From assembly GCA_025358195.1 (NCBI GenBank), contig JANYKP010000241.1, forward strand, positions 1-11,216: a DNA stretch of 11,216 nt, read 5' to 3'. Below, piece after piece: positions 1 to 6,979 of this stretch. A program made the translations under genes and the position numbers. The DNA is from Cyclobacteriaceae bacterium. GTDB taxonomy: Bacteria; Bacteroidota; Bacteroidia; Cytophagales; Cyclobacteriaceae. Position 1 is the stretch's first letter, and each line of letters opens with the position of its first letter. The notes beneath the pieces are model-generated. The model was given only the letters and a program-made list of their open reading frames with translations. It searched no databases and was not told the DNA's origin.

Positions 1-1
1 G

Positions 2-1036
2 GCGGTCGATTCATGGGAGGACGACAAGAATTATTGGGTGTATTACCGGTTATCGAAGCAGCGTTATCTCGAGATCAAGGAACAGCAAAAGCGGGATGCC
101 GTTAAATTGGCATTGGATTTTTTTACGAAAGCAAAACAATCCGAACGTGCTAGTAATTCTATTCAGGCACTGGGATTTTATTATCAGGGCTTTCGGACGG
201 TGGAAAAATATCTGGCTGAACCCATTACCATCACATTTGAGGGAAAAGATATTATTCTCACCAACGAGATATATGCCAGTATGCAGACGTTGCTCGACAA
301 TATTCAATTAACAGCCACGCCATCAAAACTTAATTTGAACAGACGAGTCGCGCAAAGCATGATGTCGGTTATGGTAAAAGCGATCGAAAAGACTTCGAAA
401 GCTGTGCTCGGTGACTTGCCGCTCAAAGCAGCCTTTGACAAGGGCTCCGGCGATGTGTATCCGAACTATAAAACAGATCCTGACGGCCAGGCAAAAATTC
501 TGTTGACAAAAATCGGTTCGCGGGATCTGGAGCAAACCGTGGGGGTGAGCGTTAACCTGCTGGAATTTGCGGGAGCCAACCCGTCACCAATCTTTGCGCT
601 GATATCTTCTAAAATGACGGTTCCTAAAACCAGTATTCTGTTGGAAGTGCAGCGTCCACAAGTGTATGTCACTTCCGTGGAGAAAAATTTTGGCATTGTA
701 AAATCAAATCTGCAGGTAACCAATAAGATCAAGAATTTCCTGGCTAACCAGGGCTTTGAGTTTACCGATCAAAAAGATAAAGCGGAGTTATGGCTGGACG
801 TAACAACAGATTCCGAAAAGGGCGCCGTATCGGGCAGCATTTATATTACGTATGTCACCAGCGTAATTCGAGTGAGCACGGCTAAGGAGAACAAGGAGAT
901 TTACGCCACCACACTGGACCGCATTAAAGGCTATAGCCTTGACTATGATCGCGCCAGCCAGGAGGCATATAATAAAGCGCTGGAAGTGCTCGACAAGGAG
1001 AAAATGCCCGAGCTCCTGAATGCGATTTTGCAATAA
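2..1036 (+). CDS. LPP20-like family protein, 5' end missing (partial)
   Basis: The reading frame is open from the first full codon (position 2) to TAA at 1034-1036, giving 344 visible residues. The GTG at 38 is internal, because in-frame codons upstream read sensibly (…DDKNYWVYYRLSK). The stretch WVYYRLSKQRYLEIKEQQK, followed by a helical tract with LALDFF and a TPR-like segment (ALGFYYQGFRTVEKYLAE), resembles the region after the LPP20 domain in Bacteroidota LPP20-family lipoproteins. The C-terminal part (about the last 120 residues) looks like a separate alpha/beta domain ending in helical DRASQEAYNKALEVLDKEK. The signal peptide and LPP20 core would lie left of the window. The next gene, on the same strand 102 bp on, is also LPP20-like, so the two probably form a unit that acts at the cell envelope. 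Function is unknown; the family call rests on recognition of sequence style. Confidence 0.6.
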   Translation, partial: AVDSWEDDKNYWVYYRLSKQRYLEIKEQQKRDAVKLALDFFTKAKQSERASNSIQALGFYYQGFRTVEKYLAEPITITFEGKDIILTNEIYASMQTLLDNIQLTATPSKLNLNRRVAQSMMSVMVKAIEKTSKAVLGDLPLKAAFDKGSGDVYPNYKTDPDGQAKILLTKIGSRDLEQTVGVSVNLLEFAGANPSPIFALISSKMTVPKTSILLEVQRPQVYVTSVEKNFGIVKSNLQVTNKIKNFLANQGFEFTDQKDKAELWLDVTTDSEKGAVSGSIYITYVTSVIRVSTAKENKEIYATTLDRIKGYSLDYDRASQEAYNKALEVLDKEKMPELLNAILQ

Positions 1037-1138
1037 TTGGAGAAGCTTTTTGTGCGTTTTTTGTTAAAAATCCTGCACTTTATACTGTGGCCTATTAATT
1101 GCATTGTTTACATTGCACAACCAAACTTTGAAACTTTT

Positions 1139-1708
1139 ATGAAAAACTTAATTCGTCTCTCGTATGTGGTGGTGTTGATAGCCGCCGTCGTGTTTGCCGG
1201 TTGTAAGGCAAAGCAAAAAATTCCAGATGGTGAAAAGGAAGTGATCGTACCTTGCTCTGGTCCTGATTTCTTTACCAACAATAAAGTGTTCCGTGCGAAC
1301 TCCATTGGTGAAAGTATGGATCAGGTAACTTCCAAAAAGAAGGCGACCACCAATGCCCGCAATGAACTTGCGCAATCTATCCAAACAACGGTGAAAACTG
1401 TAACGGACAATTACACCAACTCCCGCTCTATGGACAAACGCGAACAACTGGAGCAACGCTTTGAACAATTGAACCGTGAAGTGGTAGAGCAAACTCTTCA
1501 AGGGGTCCGAACCATTTGTGAAAAACTGGTGCAAACAAAAGATGGTGGTTACAAGACCTACGTGGCAATCGAACTTTCTGCGGATGATCTTGTAAAGCAG
1601 TATAACGAACGCTTATCGAAGGACGATCGGTTGAAGATCGATTATGACTACGAAAAGTTCAAGGATACGTTCAACGCCGAAATGGAGAAAAAGAAAACCG
1701 GTAATTGA
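1139..1708 (+). CDS. LPP20-like lipoprotein
   Basis: This encodes 189 residues. It starts MKNLIRLSY, followed by a hydrophobic stretch and lipobox VFAGC with Cys22, a classic lipoprotein signal, so the protein is expected to be lipid-anchored in the envelope. The frame is open upstream to a TTG at 1037, but only the ATG at 1139 puts the signal peptide at the N-terminus. The mature part (about residues 45-150) has the LPP20 layout: a short strand with FRANSIGESMD, a long helix of the type KKKATTNARNELAQSIQTTV, then a polar helical region and a strand near GGYKTYVAIELS. The C-terminal 35 residues are highly charged (ending EMEKKKTGN). It probably works with the preceding partial gene. The precise role of this family in Bacteroidota is not known. 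Transcription probably ends at the hairpin at 1733. Confidence 0.75.
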   Translation: MKNLIRLSYVVVLIAAVVFAGCKAKQKIPDGEKEVIVPCSGPDFFTNNKVFRANSIGESMDQVTSKKKATTNARNELAQSIQTTVKTVTDNYTNSRSMDKREQLEQRFEQLNREVVEQTLQGVRTICEKLVQTKDGGYKTYVAIELSADDLVKQYNERLSKDDRLKIDYDYEKFKDTFNAEMEKKKTGN

Positions 1709-1732
1709 GGCATCCATTTTTAAAATAATTGC

Positions 1733-1766
1733 AACCACCCCGACTTGTCGGGGTGGTTTGTTTTTA
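1733..1766 (+). terminator. Rho-independent terminator after the lipoprotein gene
   Basis: Bases 1733-1744 (AACCACCCCGAC) are perfectly complementary to 1747-1758 (GTCGGGGTGGTT), giving an 11-12 bp GC-rich stem closed by a CTTG tetraloop. A T-rich run (TGTTTTTAT) follows. It lies 24 bp after the stop codon of the LPP20-like lipoprotein gene and only about 16 bp before the next ATG (1783). The next gene therefore needs its own promoter or read-through. Confidence 0.9.
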
Positions 1767-1782
1767 TATTCGTCCTGGGATT

Positions 1783-2199
1783 ATGGCAGGTTATTCTGGC
1801 ACACCGTTGATCAAAAAACTCGGCATCAAGCCAGGGTATCAGTTATTGGTGACTGGCGAACCAACGGCTTATTGGAGTTGGATCAGCCCGCTGCCGGAAG
1901 GGGTAGCCATCAGGCCCAAGTCAGGAGAGGCGGCACTTGACTTTGTGCACGTATTTGTCAAAGAAAAGAAGCTATTCGAAAAAGAACTGCTTCGTTACAA
2001 GAAATCCCTGAAGCCTGATGGAATGATCTGGATTTCGTGGCCCAAGAAATCTTCGAAAGTCATTACCGACCTTGATGAAAACATCATCCGCAACTTTGCA
2101 TTGAAAAACGGATTGGTGGATATCAAGGTCTGCGCTGTGGATGAGGAGTGGTCGGGATTGAAGCTGGTGATTCCCGTCAAAGATCGTGGTAAAAGTTGA
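1783..2199 (+). CDS. DUF3052 family protein
   Basis: This encodes 138 residues beginning MAGYSGTPLIKKLGIKPGYQ. DUF3052 proteins share a GYSGTPLxKKLGIKPG start and a conserved C-terminal block; here that block reads MIWISWPKKSSKVITD and then GLVDIKVCAVDEEWSGLKLV (about residues 81-130), both present in full. Biochemical function is not established for this family; it is a small cytosolic alpha/beta protein with no signal peptide. The frame extends upstream to a TTG at 1729, but that extension would run through the terminator hairpin, and the family begins at the MAGYSG residues, so 1783 is chosen. No Shine-Dalgarno site is visible. The stop codon TGA (2197-2199) lies inside the first unit of the following 7-bp repeat array. 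Confidence 0.9.
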   Translation: MAGYSGTPLIKKLGIKPGYQLLVTGEPTAYWSWISPLPEGVAIRPKSGEAALDFVHVFVKEKKLFEKELLRYKKSLKPDGMIWISWPKKSSKVITDLDENIIRNFALKNGLVDIKVCAVDEEWSGLKLVIPVKDRGKS

Positions 2200-2292
2200 A
2201 AGCTTAGAGTTTAAAGTTCAAGGTTCAAGGTTCAAAGTTTAAGGCTCAACTTTTGACTTTTCACCTTTGAACCTCGAACCTTGAACCTCGAA
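2195..2292. repeat. 7-bp-period repeat array forming a long hairpin between convergent genes
   Basis: The whole gap between two converging genes can be cut into 14 consecutive 7-bp units starting at 2195. They include GTTGAAA, GTTTAAA, GTTCAAG twice, GTTCAAA and GTTTAAG in the left half, and CTTTGAA, CCTCGAA, CCTTGAA and CCTCGAA in the right half. The halves are inverted: 2216-2237 pairs with 2265-2286 at 21 of 22 positions (one A·C mismatch at 2227/2275), with a 27-base loop. It overlaps the DUF3052 stop codon and ends 3 bp from the transporter stop. It may work as a bidirectional terminator, but it lacks a clean T tract. Confidence 0.85.
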
Positions 2293-2295
2293 CTT

Positions 2296-3630
2296 CTAAT
2301 GTATCCCCAACGACTTCTGAATCCCCTCCAAAGACTGCCCCTTCGTCTCCGGCAACACCTTCCAGGCAAAGAACAAATGCACAAACATCATCAGGCTAAA
2401 GAAGGTGAATGCATATGCGCCACCCAATGCTGATGACTCGGCAAAAATGGGAAACGTCCAGGAAATGAGAGCGGCCATAATCCAGTGGGTAAAACTTCCA
2501 AGGGTCTGACCTTGTGCCCGCACCTTGTTAGGAAAAATTTCGGAGATGAATACCCAGATAACAGCGCCTTGTGAAAAGGCAAAGAATGCAATGAAACCCA
2601 CGAGATACAACATCACCAGATAACCCCCGAAATCTCCCGTGTAAAAAGCGCGCGCCACCAGTCCCAGGAACAACACCATCCCGAAGGAGCCAATGATGAG
2701 TAAGGTGCGTCTTCCAAATTTATCGATTAAGGAGATAGCCAGCAGCGTGAACACAAGGTTGGTAGCCCCAATGGAAATGGCCTGTAGGAGCGCGGTGTCC
2801 TTGGCCAGGCCCGTCATTTCAAAAATACGTGGCGCATAGTACATGATCGCGTTGATTCCGGAAAATTGATTGAATGTAGCCAACGCGGTGGCATAGAAGA
2901 TCGGCTTGTTATATTTTCCGGAAAACAATTTTTCTTTTTCTTGCCCCTGTTCGCTTTGCAATGACTCACGGATTTGATTCATAGCCAGTGTGATATTCTT
3001 TTCTCCGATTTCTTGGAATACTTTTTTCGCTTCCTCTTCGCGTTTTTGTTTCATCAGCCAGCGCGGACTTTCCGGAACCAGAAACACCAATCCAAAGAAC
3101 AACAAGGAAGGGATTGCTTGAACACCCAACATCCAGCGCCAGGATTCCTCGCTGATGCCGTTGAGCAAATAATTGGACACAAATGCAAGGAGAATACCAC
3201 TCACCACATTAAACTGAAATAATGCAACCAACCGGCCACGTGAGTGGGCTGGGGATATTTCAGAAATATACATGGGCCCGACAACGGAGGATGCCCCCAC
3301 GCCGATGCCTCCGAGAAATCTAAAAATCACGAACGGAAGCCAGGCGGGGGTGAGGGCTGTGACCAATGAGGTTACTACATACAAAAGCCCGATGGCCTGC
3401 AAAACTTTCTTGCGTCCGAATTTTTCGGCAGGCGCTCCTGCGACCAGCGAACCGATGACCGTACCAATTAATGCGGAAGCGACCGTGAACCCGTGTGAGA
3501 AGTCAGTAAGTGACCAAAGTTGCTGGATGGATTTCTCCACTCCCGAAATAACAGCCGTATCGAAGCCAAACAAAAAACCACCCAGGGCGGCCACAATGGA
3601 ATTGCGAAAAGCAGTGGAAGAGCGATTCAT
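2296..3630 (-). CDS. Sugar-porter family MFS transporter
   Basis: This encodes 444 residues, the usual length for a 12-helix major facilitator of the sugar porter family (XylE/GLUT-like), which imports monosaccharides across the inner membrane, generally with protons. Family signatures appear in order: GFLFGFDTAVISG (18-30) in helix 1, FGRKK (71-75) in loop 2-3, RFLGGIGVG (104-112), EISPAHSRGRL (124-134), PESPRWL (186-192), FNQFSGINAIMYYAP (253-267), DKFGRR (303-308), SEIFPNKVRAQG (363-374) and PETKGQSLEGI (427-437). The helix-7 motif is usually QQxxGIN; here the first Gln is Asn254. The substrate cannot be told from sequence. The start at 3630 gives MNRSSTAFRNS and leaves helix 1 complete. 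On the minus strand TAAACTTTG (3667 to 3659) resembles a Bacteroidota -7 box with one extra spacer base. No sugar-metabolism gene is adjacent. Confidence 0.93.
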   Translation of the reverse strand: MNRSSTAFRNSIVAALGGFLFGFDTAVISGVEKSIQQLWSLTDFSHGFTVASALIGTVIGSLVAGAPAEKFGRKKVLQAIGLLYVVTSLVTALTPAWLPFVIFRFLGGIGVGASSVVGPMYISEISPAHSRGRLVALFQFNVVSGILLAFVSNYLLNGISEESWRWMLGVQAIPSLLFFGLVFLVPESPRWLMKQKREEEAKKVFQEIGEKNITLAMNQIRESLQSEQGQEKEKLFSGKYNKPIFYATALATFNQFSGINAIMYYAPRIFEMTGLAKDTALLQAISIGATNLVFTLLAISLIDKFGRRTLLIIGSFGMVLFLGLVARAFYTGDFGGYLVMLYLVGFIAFFAFSQGAVIWVFISEIFPNKVRAQGQTLGSFTHWIMAALISWTFPIFAESSALGGAYAFTFFSLMMFVHLFFAWKVLPETKGQSLEGIQKSLGIH

Positions 3631-3722
3631 GCAGGACGGGGTTAGGAGTAAGAATTAACAAAGTTTAAAGTAAGTAAAATCCCTTAAATTTATTTCCGAT
3701 ACACTCCCGATAATTCGTTTTG

Positions 3723-3730
3723 TATATTTG
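3723..3730 (+). promoter_or_regulatory. Bacteroidota-type -7 promoter element (TATATTTG)
   Basis: TATATTTG matches the TAnnTTTG -7 consensus of Bacteroidota sigma-A promoters exactly. It lies 34 bp before the ATG at 3765 in the divergent gap, which would give a short AT-rich leader of roughly 25-30 bases. No clear -33 TTG was seen at the expected distance. It probably drives the ybjQ-like gene and possibly the downstream propeller gene. Confidence 0.6.
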
Positions 3731-3764
3731 ATAACAGAATTCAGAATTTAAAATTTGATTCACT

Positions 3765-4094
3765 ATGGACAGAAATTTAATCACTACGTCTACAGAACTT
3801 GCCGGATACCGCATTATCGCTAACCTGGGTGTCGTACGGGGTATCACGGTACGGTCACGAAATGTCTTCATGAATATAGGGGCGGGTATTCAGACCTTGA
3901 TTGGGTGAAACATCTCCATTTACTCTGAGCTCTGCGAAAGAACAAGACAGGAAGCTTTTGACCTGTTAGTGCAGCATGCAGATGAAAAAGGTGCGGATGG
4001 ACTTATTGCTTTTCGCTATGATGCAAATGAAATCATGGGCGGAGTTACTGAAGTGCTCGCATACGGAACGGCAGTGAAAATTCAAAAAATATAG
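3765..4094 (+). pseudogene. ybjQ: YbjQ/UPF0145 family gene interrupted by an in-frame TGA
   Basis: Reading from ATG 3765 gives MDRNLITTSTELAGYRIIAN, then LGVVRGITVRSRNVFMNIGAGIQ and TLIG, a TGA stop at 3906-3908 (codon 48), then NISIYSELCERTRQEAFDLL, QHADEKGADGLIAFRYDANE and a C-terminus ending AYGTAVKIQKI with TAG at 4092. Both halves match the YbjQ family (small proteins of about 105 residues, multimeric, sometimes described as heavy-metal-binding, function unproven). Key blocks are T-x-L-G-x-I at the start, IVGG-like LIG, RxEAF, KGADGL and GTAVK. At the TGA the family normally has the second Gly of a V/I-GG pair, so one G-to-T change (GGA to TGA) explains it. The frame is otherwise intact over 110 codons and has a promoter element. 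It could be a recent null allele or a sequence error. Recoding is unlikely since TGA ends several neighbouring genes. Confidence 0.85.
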
Positions 4095-4099
4095 GAGCT

Positions 4100-5623
4100 A
4101 TGCGCATAAACAAACTGAAAAATGACATACAACGTCCCGGTGGGTTATTCATGTTGTTGCTGTTCTTGCAATGGCACTCGCTTGTCGCTCAACTGGAGCC
4201 CATCGGAATATTTGACCACCACGAAGATATTGGTAACCCTAAATTAAAAGGATCGTCCGTCTACAACAAGGAAGACCAAACCTACTTACTCACGGGTGGG
4301 GGACCTAATATGTGGGCGAAGATGGATCAATTCCAATTCGTGTGGAAAAAAATTAAGGGAGATTTCATTATTCGGGCTACCATAAAGTTTGTTGGGAAAG
4401 GGACGAATAACCATCGAAAAATTGGCATCATTGCGAGGGACCAGTTAACAACCGATTCCCGGTATGCCGATGCGTGCGTTCACGGTGACGGACTCACGTC
4501 TCTTCAGTTCAGGCAGAATGACGGAGATTCAACCAGAGAAGTAAAGGTTTCGTCCTTTCATCCAACAGAAATAGAATTCGAACGATCTGGAAATACATTT
4601 ACATTCTCAGCGGCACCCTTCGGTGAAAACTATAAGTCCGTGAGTAAGGAAATCCCGCTCAATGAAGAAGTGTATGCGGGCCTCTTCATTTGCTCTCACG
4701 AGAGCGATGTAACGGAACAGGCTGTTTTTAGTAATGTTCAAATTATTATTCCGACACCAAAGGATTTCACGCCCTATAAAGAATACATCGGGAGCCACCT
4801 GGAGGTAATGGATATTGCCACCGGTCATAGAAAAATATTATATAGCGCACCGAATTCAATCCAGGCGCCAAATTGGACACCCGACAATAAGTACTTGATT
4901 TATAATACCGAGGGCCTCTTATATAGATATGAACTTACCACAGGCACCATTTCAAAACTGCCTACCGGTGCAGTAGATAAAAACAACAATGATCACGTAT
5001 TGTCATTTGATGGGAAGATGTTAGGGATCAGCAGTAGTTCAAAAGACCGATCAACGATTTATATTTTACCGGCCACAGGTTCCGACAAACCCACACAAAT
5101 CACGGAAGAAGCTTCGGGCCATTCCTATTTGCATGGATGGTCTCCTGATAAAAAAAGCCTGGTATTTACGGGAATGCGAAAGGGGATTTATAATATCTTT
5201 TCCGTTGATATCGCCACCCGGAAGGAAACTCAACTCACCGACACTCCGGTACTGGATGATGGTCCCGAATTTACTCCGGACGGGAAATACATCTATTTCA
5301 ACTCGGTGCGTACAGGTACCATGAAGCTATGGCGCATGAAACCCGATGGGAGTGATCAGGAACAGATTACATTTGATGAATACAACGATTGGTTTCCACA
5401 TATTTCACCCGATAGCAAGTGGATTGTTTACCTGTCATTTCCTAAAGAAATCGATCCCTCCACCCATCCATTTTATAAAAAAGTTTATTTGCGTCTGATG
5501 CCAGCGACCGGAGGCGTTCCAAAGAATATTGGTTATGTCTACGGAGGACAGGGAACCATCAATGTTCCAAGCTGGTCACCGGATAGCAAGAAGATCGCAT
5601 TTGTAAGTAATTCTAAACGTTGA
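4100..5623 (+). CDS. Secreted TolB-like beta-propeller protein with N-terminal beta-sandwich-like domain
   Basis: This encodes 507 residues. An N-terminal signal peptide is visible (basic MRINKLKNDIQR, hydrophobic LFMLLLFLQW, likely cleavage near LVA at 28-30), so export to the periplasm or beyond is expected. Residues about 32-218 resemble the DUF1349/concanavalin-like domains found ahead of TolB propellers (FVWKKIKGDFIIRATIKF, IGIIARD, YAGLFICSHE). Residues about 225-507 hold six PD40/WD40-like motifs: PNWTPDNKYLIY (257-268), LSFDGKMLGIS (301-311), GWSPDKKSLVF (346-356), EFTPDGKYIYF (390-400), HISPDSKWIVY (434-444) and SWSPDSKKIAF (491-501), enough for one six-bladed propeller. No C-terminal hydrolase follows, so it is probably a binding protein; bacterial automatic annotation often calls such proteins TolB or biopolymer transporters. 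The start is 5 bp after the ybjQ-like stop, and AGGAG at 4093-4097 overlaps that stop but sits only 2 bp from ATG. Met18 is an alternative start. Confidence 0.83.
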   Translation: MRINKLKNDIQRPGGLFMLLLFLQWHSLVAQLEPIGIFDHHEDIGNPKLKGSSVYNKEDQTYLLTGGGPNMWAKMDQFQFVWKKIKGDFIIRATIKFVGKGTNNHRKIGIIARDQLTTDSRYADACVHGDGLTSLQFRQNDGDSTREVKVSSFHPTEIEFERSGNTFTFSAAPFGENYKSVSKEIPLNEEVYAGLFICSHESDVTEQAVFSNVQIIIPTPKDFTPYKEYIGSHLEVMDIATGHRKILYSAPNSIQAPNWTPDNKYLIYNTEGLLYRYELTTGTISKLPTGAVDKNNNDHVLSFDGKMLGISSSSKDRSTIYILPATGSDKPTQITEEASGHSYLHGWSPDKKSLVFTGMRKGIYNIFSVDIATRKETQLTDTPVLDDGPEFTPDGKYIYFNSVRTGTMKLWRMKPDGSDQEQITFDEYNDWFPHISPDSKWIVYLSFPKEIDPSTHPFYKKVYLRLMPATGGVPKNIGYVYGGQGTINVPSWSPDSKKIAFVSNSKR

Positions 5624-5713
5624 GTATCAGCTTGGTGAGTTTTTAGCAAGGCTATGTTGCGTATTCTTTGCAATGGCGCAGTTACGACCAAGCATGATTT
5701 AAGCGAATATTTT

Positions 5714-6913
5714 ATGAAATCAATCCTGGTGATATCAATCTTGCTAGCAGCTCAGTTGATTTCATTAGCACAAAAGTCACGTGCCAGGGACCTTGGTGTG
5801 CCATTCAACGGAACACCGGGTAAGTTGAATTCCATCACGGATGTGGCGGGAGTGGAAGTTGGTCACAGCACGATCATTACTGGAAAAGGCAAGAACGTGA
5901 TCGGTCAGGGTCCAGTAAGAACCGGCGTGACGGCCATTCTCCCCAGGGGCAAAAACAATAATCCTGTTTTTGCCAATTGGTATACGTTAAATGGTAACGG
6001 TGAAATGACTGGTACTACCTGGATCACAGAATCCGGTTTTCTGGAGACGCCAGTTATGATCACCAATACCAACAGCGTAGGTGTTGTTCGGGATGCGGTC
6101 CTAAAGTGGTTTGTAAAAAACAGATGGTACAAGGAGAATTTCTGGTACATCTATCCGGTCGTGGCGGAAACCTATGACGGTTTTTTGAATGACATCTATG
6201 GATTTCAGGTAAAGGAGGAAAATGCTTTTGAGGCCTTGGACAAAGCCACAGGAGGTCCGGTTCCGGAAGGAAATGTTGGAGGAGGTACAGGGATGATGTG
6301 TCTGGGATTCAAAGGTGGCATCGGTACGGCTTCTAGGGTGATCACGATCAACAAAATCACTTATACCCTGGGGGTTCTGGTGCAATCAAATTTTGGTTCA
6401 AAAAAAAATTTAACGATTGCGGGGGCTCCGGTGGGCGCGGAACTAAAAGACACATTGAACTATGAGCTCAAAGGTGCACCGCAAAGTTATAAGGAAGAAG
6501 GCGAAGGTTCGATCATAGTCGTGGTGGCAACGGATGCACCACTATTCCCGCACCAACTAAAACGAATTGCTGCCCGTGTTCCGCTTGGTATTGGTCTCGT
6601 GGGCGGGCGTGGAGAAAATGGGTCCGGCGATATTTTTATTGCCTTTTCAACAGCTAATCCTGCTGCCTTTAGTCGAATACAGATTACTTCCAATGAGTTG
6701 CTGCCAAACGAACAGATCAATCCGCTGTTGGAAGCGACCGTACAATCCGTGGAAGAAGCCATCATTAATGCAATGGTTGCTGCCGAAACTATGGAAGGAA
6801 TCAATGGAAATAAGGCATACGGCCTTCCTCATGATCTTGTGATAAAGATTTTAAAAAAATATAACAGAATCGGTTCGCCAGGCGCTGGTACTCCACCCAA
6901 AAGGAAAAAATAG
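5714..6913 (+). CDS. P1 family (DmpA-like, MEROPS S58) aminopeptidase, exported
   Basis: This encodes 399 residues with a signal peptide (MKSILVISILLAAQLISLA, cleavage near residue 19-20). P1 peptidases are N-terminal nucleophile-type enzymes that cleave themselves before a catalytic Ser and then release N-terminal residues from small peptides, or act on D-amino-acid amides and beta-peptides. The signatures are all here: RARDLGVPFNGTPGKLNSI (23-41), ITDVAGVEVGH (41-51), VVAETYDGFLND (149-160, with Tyr154), GNVGGGTGMMC (186-196), GVLVQSNFG (220-228, with Asn226), EGEGSIIVVVATDAPL (262-277), where the Gly265-Ser266 bond is the predicted cleavage site, then GLVGGRGENGSGDIFIAFST. Everything needed for activity appears intact. 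The frame runs upstream to an ATG at 5654, but that start would bury the signal peptide, so 5714 is preferred. It ends with a basic tail. It follows the propeller gene by 90 bp; both are exported, so cotranscription is plausible but unproven. Substrate is unknown. Confidence 0.92.
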   Translation: MKSILVISILLAAQLISLAQKSRARDLGVPFNGTPGKLNSITDVAGVEVGHSTIITGKGKNVIGQGPVRTGVTAILPRGKNNNPVFANWYTLNGNGEMTGTTWITESGFLETPVMITNTNSVGVVRDAVLKWFVKNRWYKENFWYIYPVVAETYDGFLNDIYGFQVKEENAFEALDKATGGPVPEGNVGGGTGMMCLGFKGGIGTASRVITINKITYTLGVLVQSNFGSKKNLTIAGAPVGAELKDTLNYELKGAPQSYKEEGEGSIIVVVATDAPLFPHQLKRIAARVPLGIGLVGGRGENGSGDIFIAFSTANPAAFSRIQITSNELLPNEQINPLLEATVQSVEEAIINAMVAAETMEGINGNKAYGLPHDLVIKILKKYNRIGSPGAGTPPKRKK

Positions 6914-6924
6914 CAGCTGCAAAA

Positions 6925-6959
6925 CAAAAAAAAGTCCTCCAGATTCGTTGAAGGACTTT
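6925..6959 (-). terminator. Rho-independent terminator of the SRPBCC gene
   Basis: On the minus strand, bases 6959-6952 (AAAGTCCT) pair with 6938-6931 (AGGACTTT) around a 13-base loop, followed by an unbroken T run (6933 to 6926) and then GTTTT. It is 21 bp after the SRPBCC stop. On the plus strand the same hairpin has no T tract, so it mainly serves the minus-strand gene, although it also lies just past the peptidase stop. Confidence 0.85.
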
Positions 6960-6979
6960 GATGATTGGAAGGACCTGCT

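Noticed and set aside
3272..3658. 128-aa open frame on the plus strand across the transporter
   Set aside because: It is antisense to conserved MFS motifs and rich in residues typical of a shadow frame, with no recognisable domain.
3665..3871. 68-aa open frame on the minus strand over the ybjQ-like region
   Set aside because: It covers the divergent promoter region and the conserved plus-strand YbjQ reading frame; no motif supports it.
3906..3908. TGA read as glycine or as a selenocysteine codon in the ybjQ-like gene
   Set aside because: TGA is used as the true stop of the lipoprotein, DUF3052 and propeller genes, the family has Gly and not Cys at this site, and no SECIS-like hairpin was recognised after it.
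5654..5713. Upstream ATG start for the P1 peptidase
   Set aside because: It would put 20 polar residues ahead of a clear signal peptide beginning at 5714.
4100..6913. Type IX secretion C-terminal sorting domains on the two exported proteins
   Set aside because: The propeller protein ends in its last blade and the peptidase in a basic tail; neither shows the terminal beta-sandwich with a lysine- or arginine-rich end typical of such signals.
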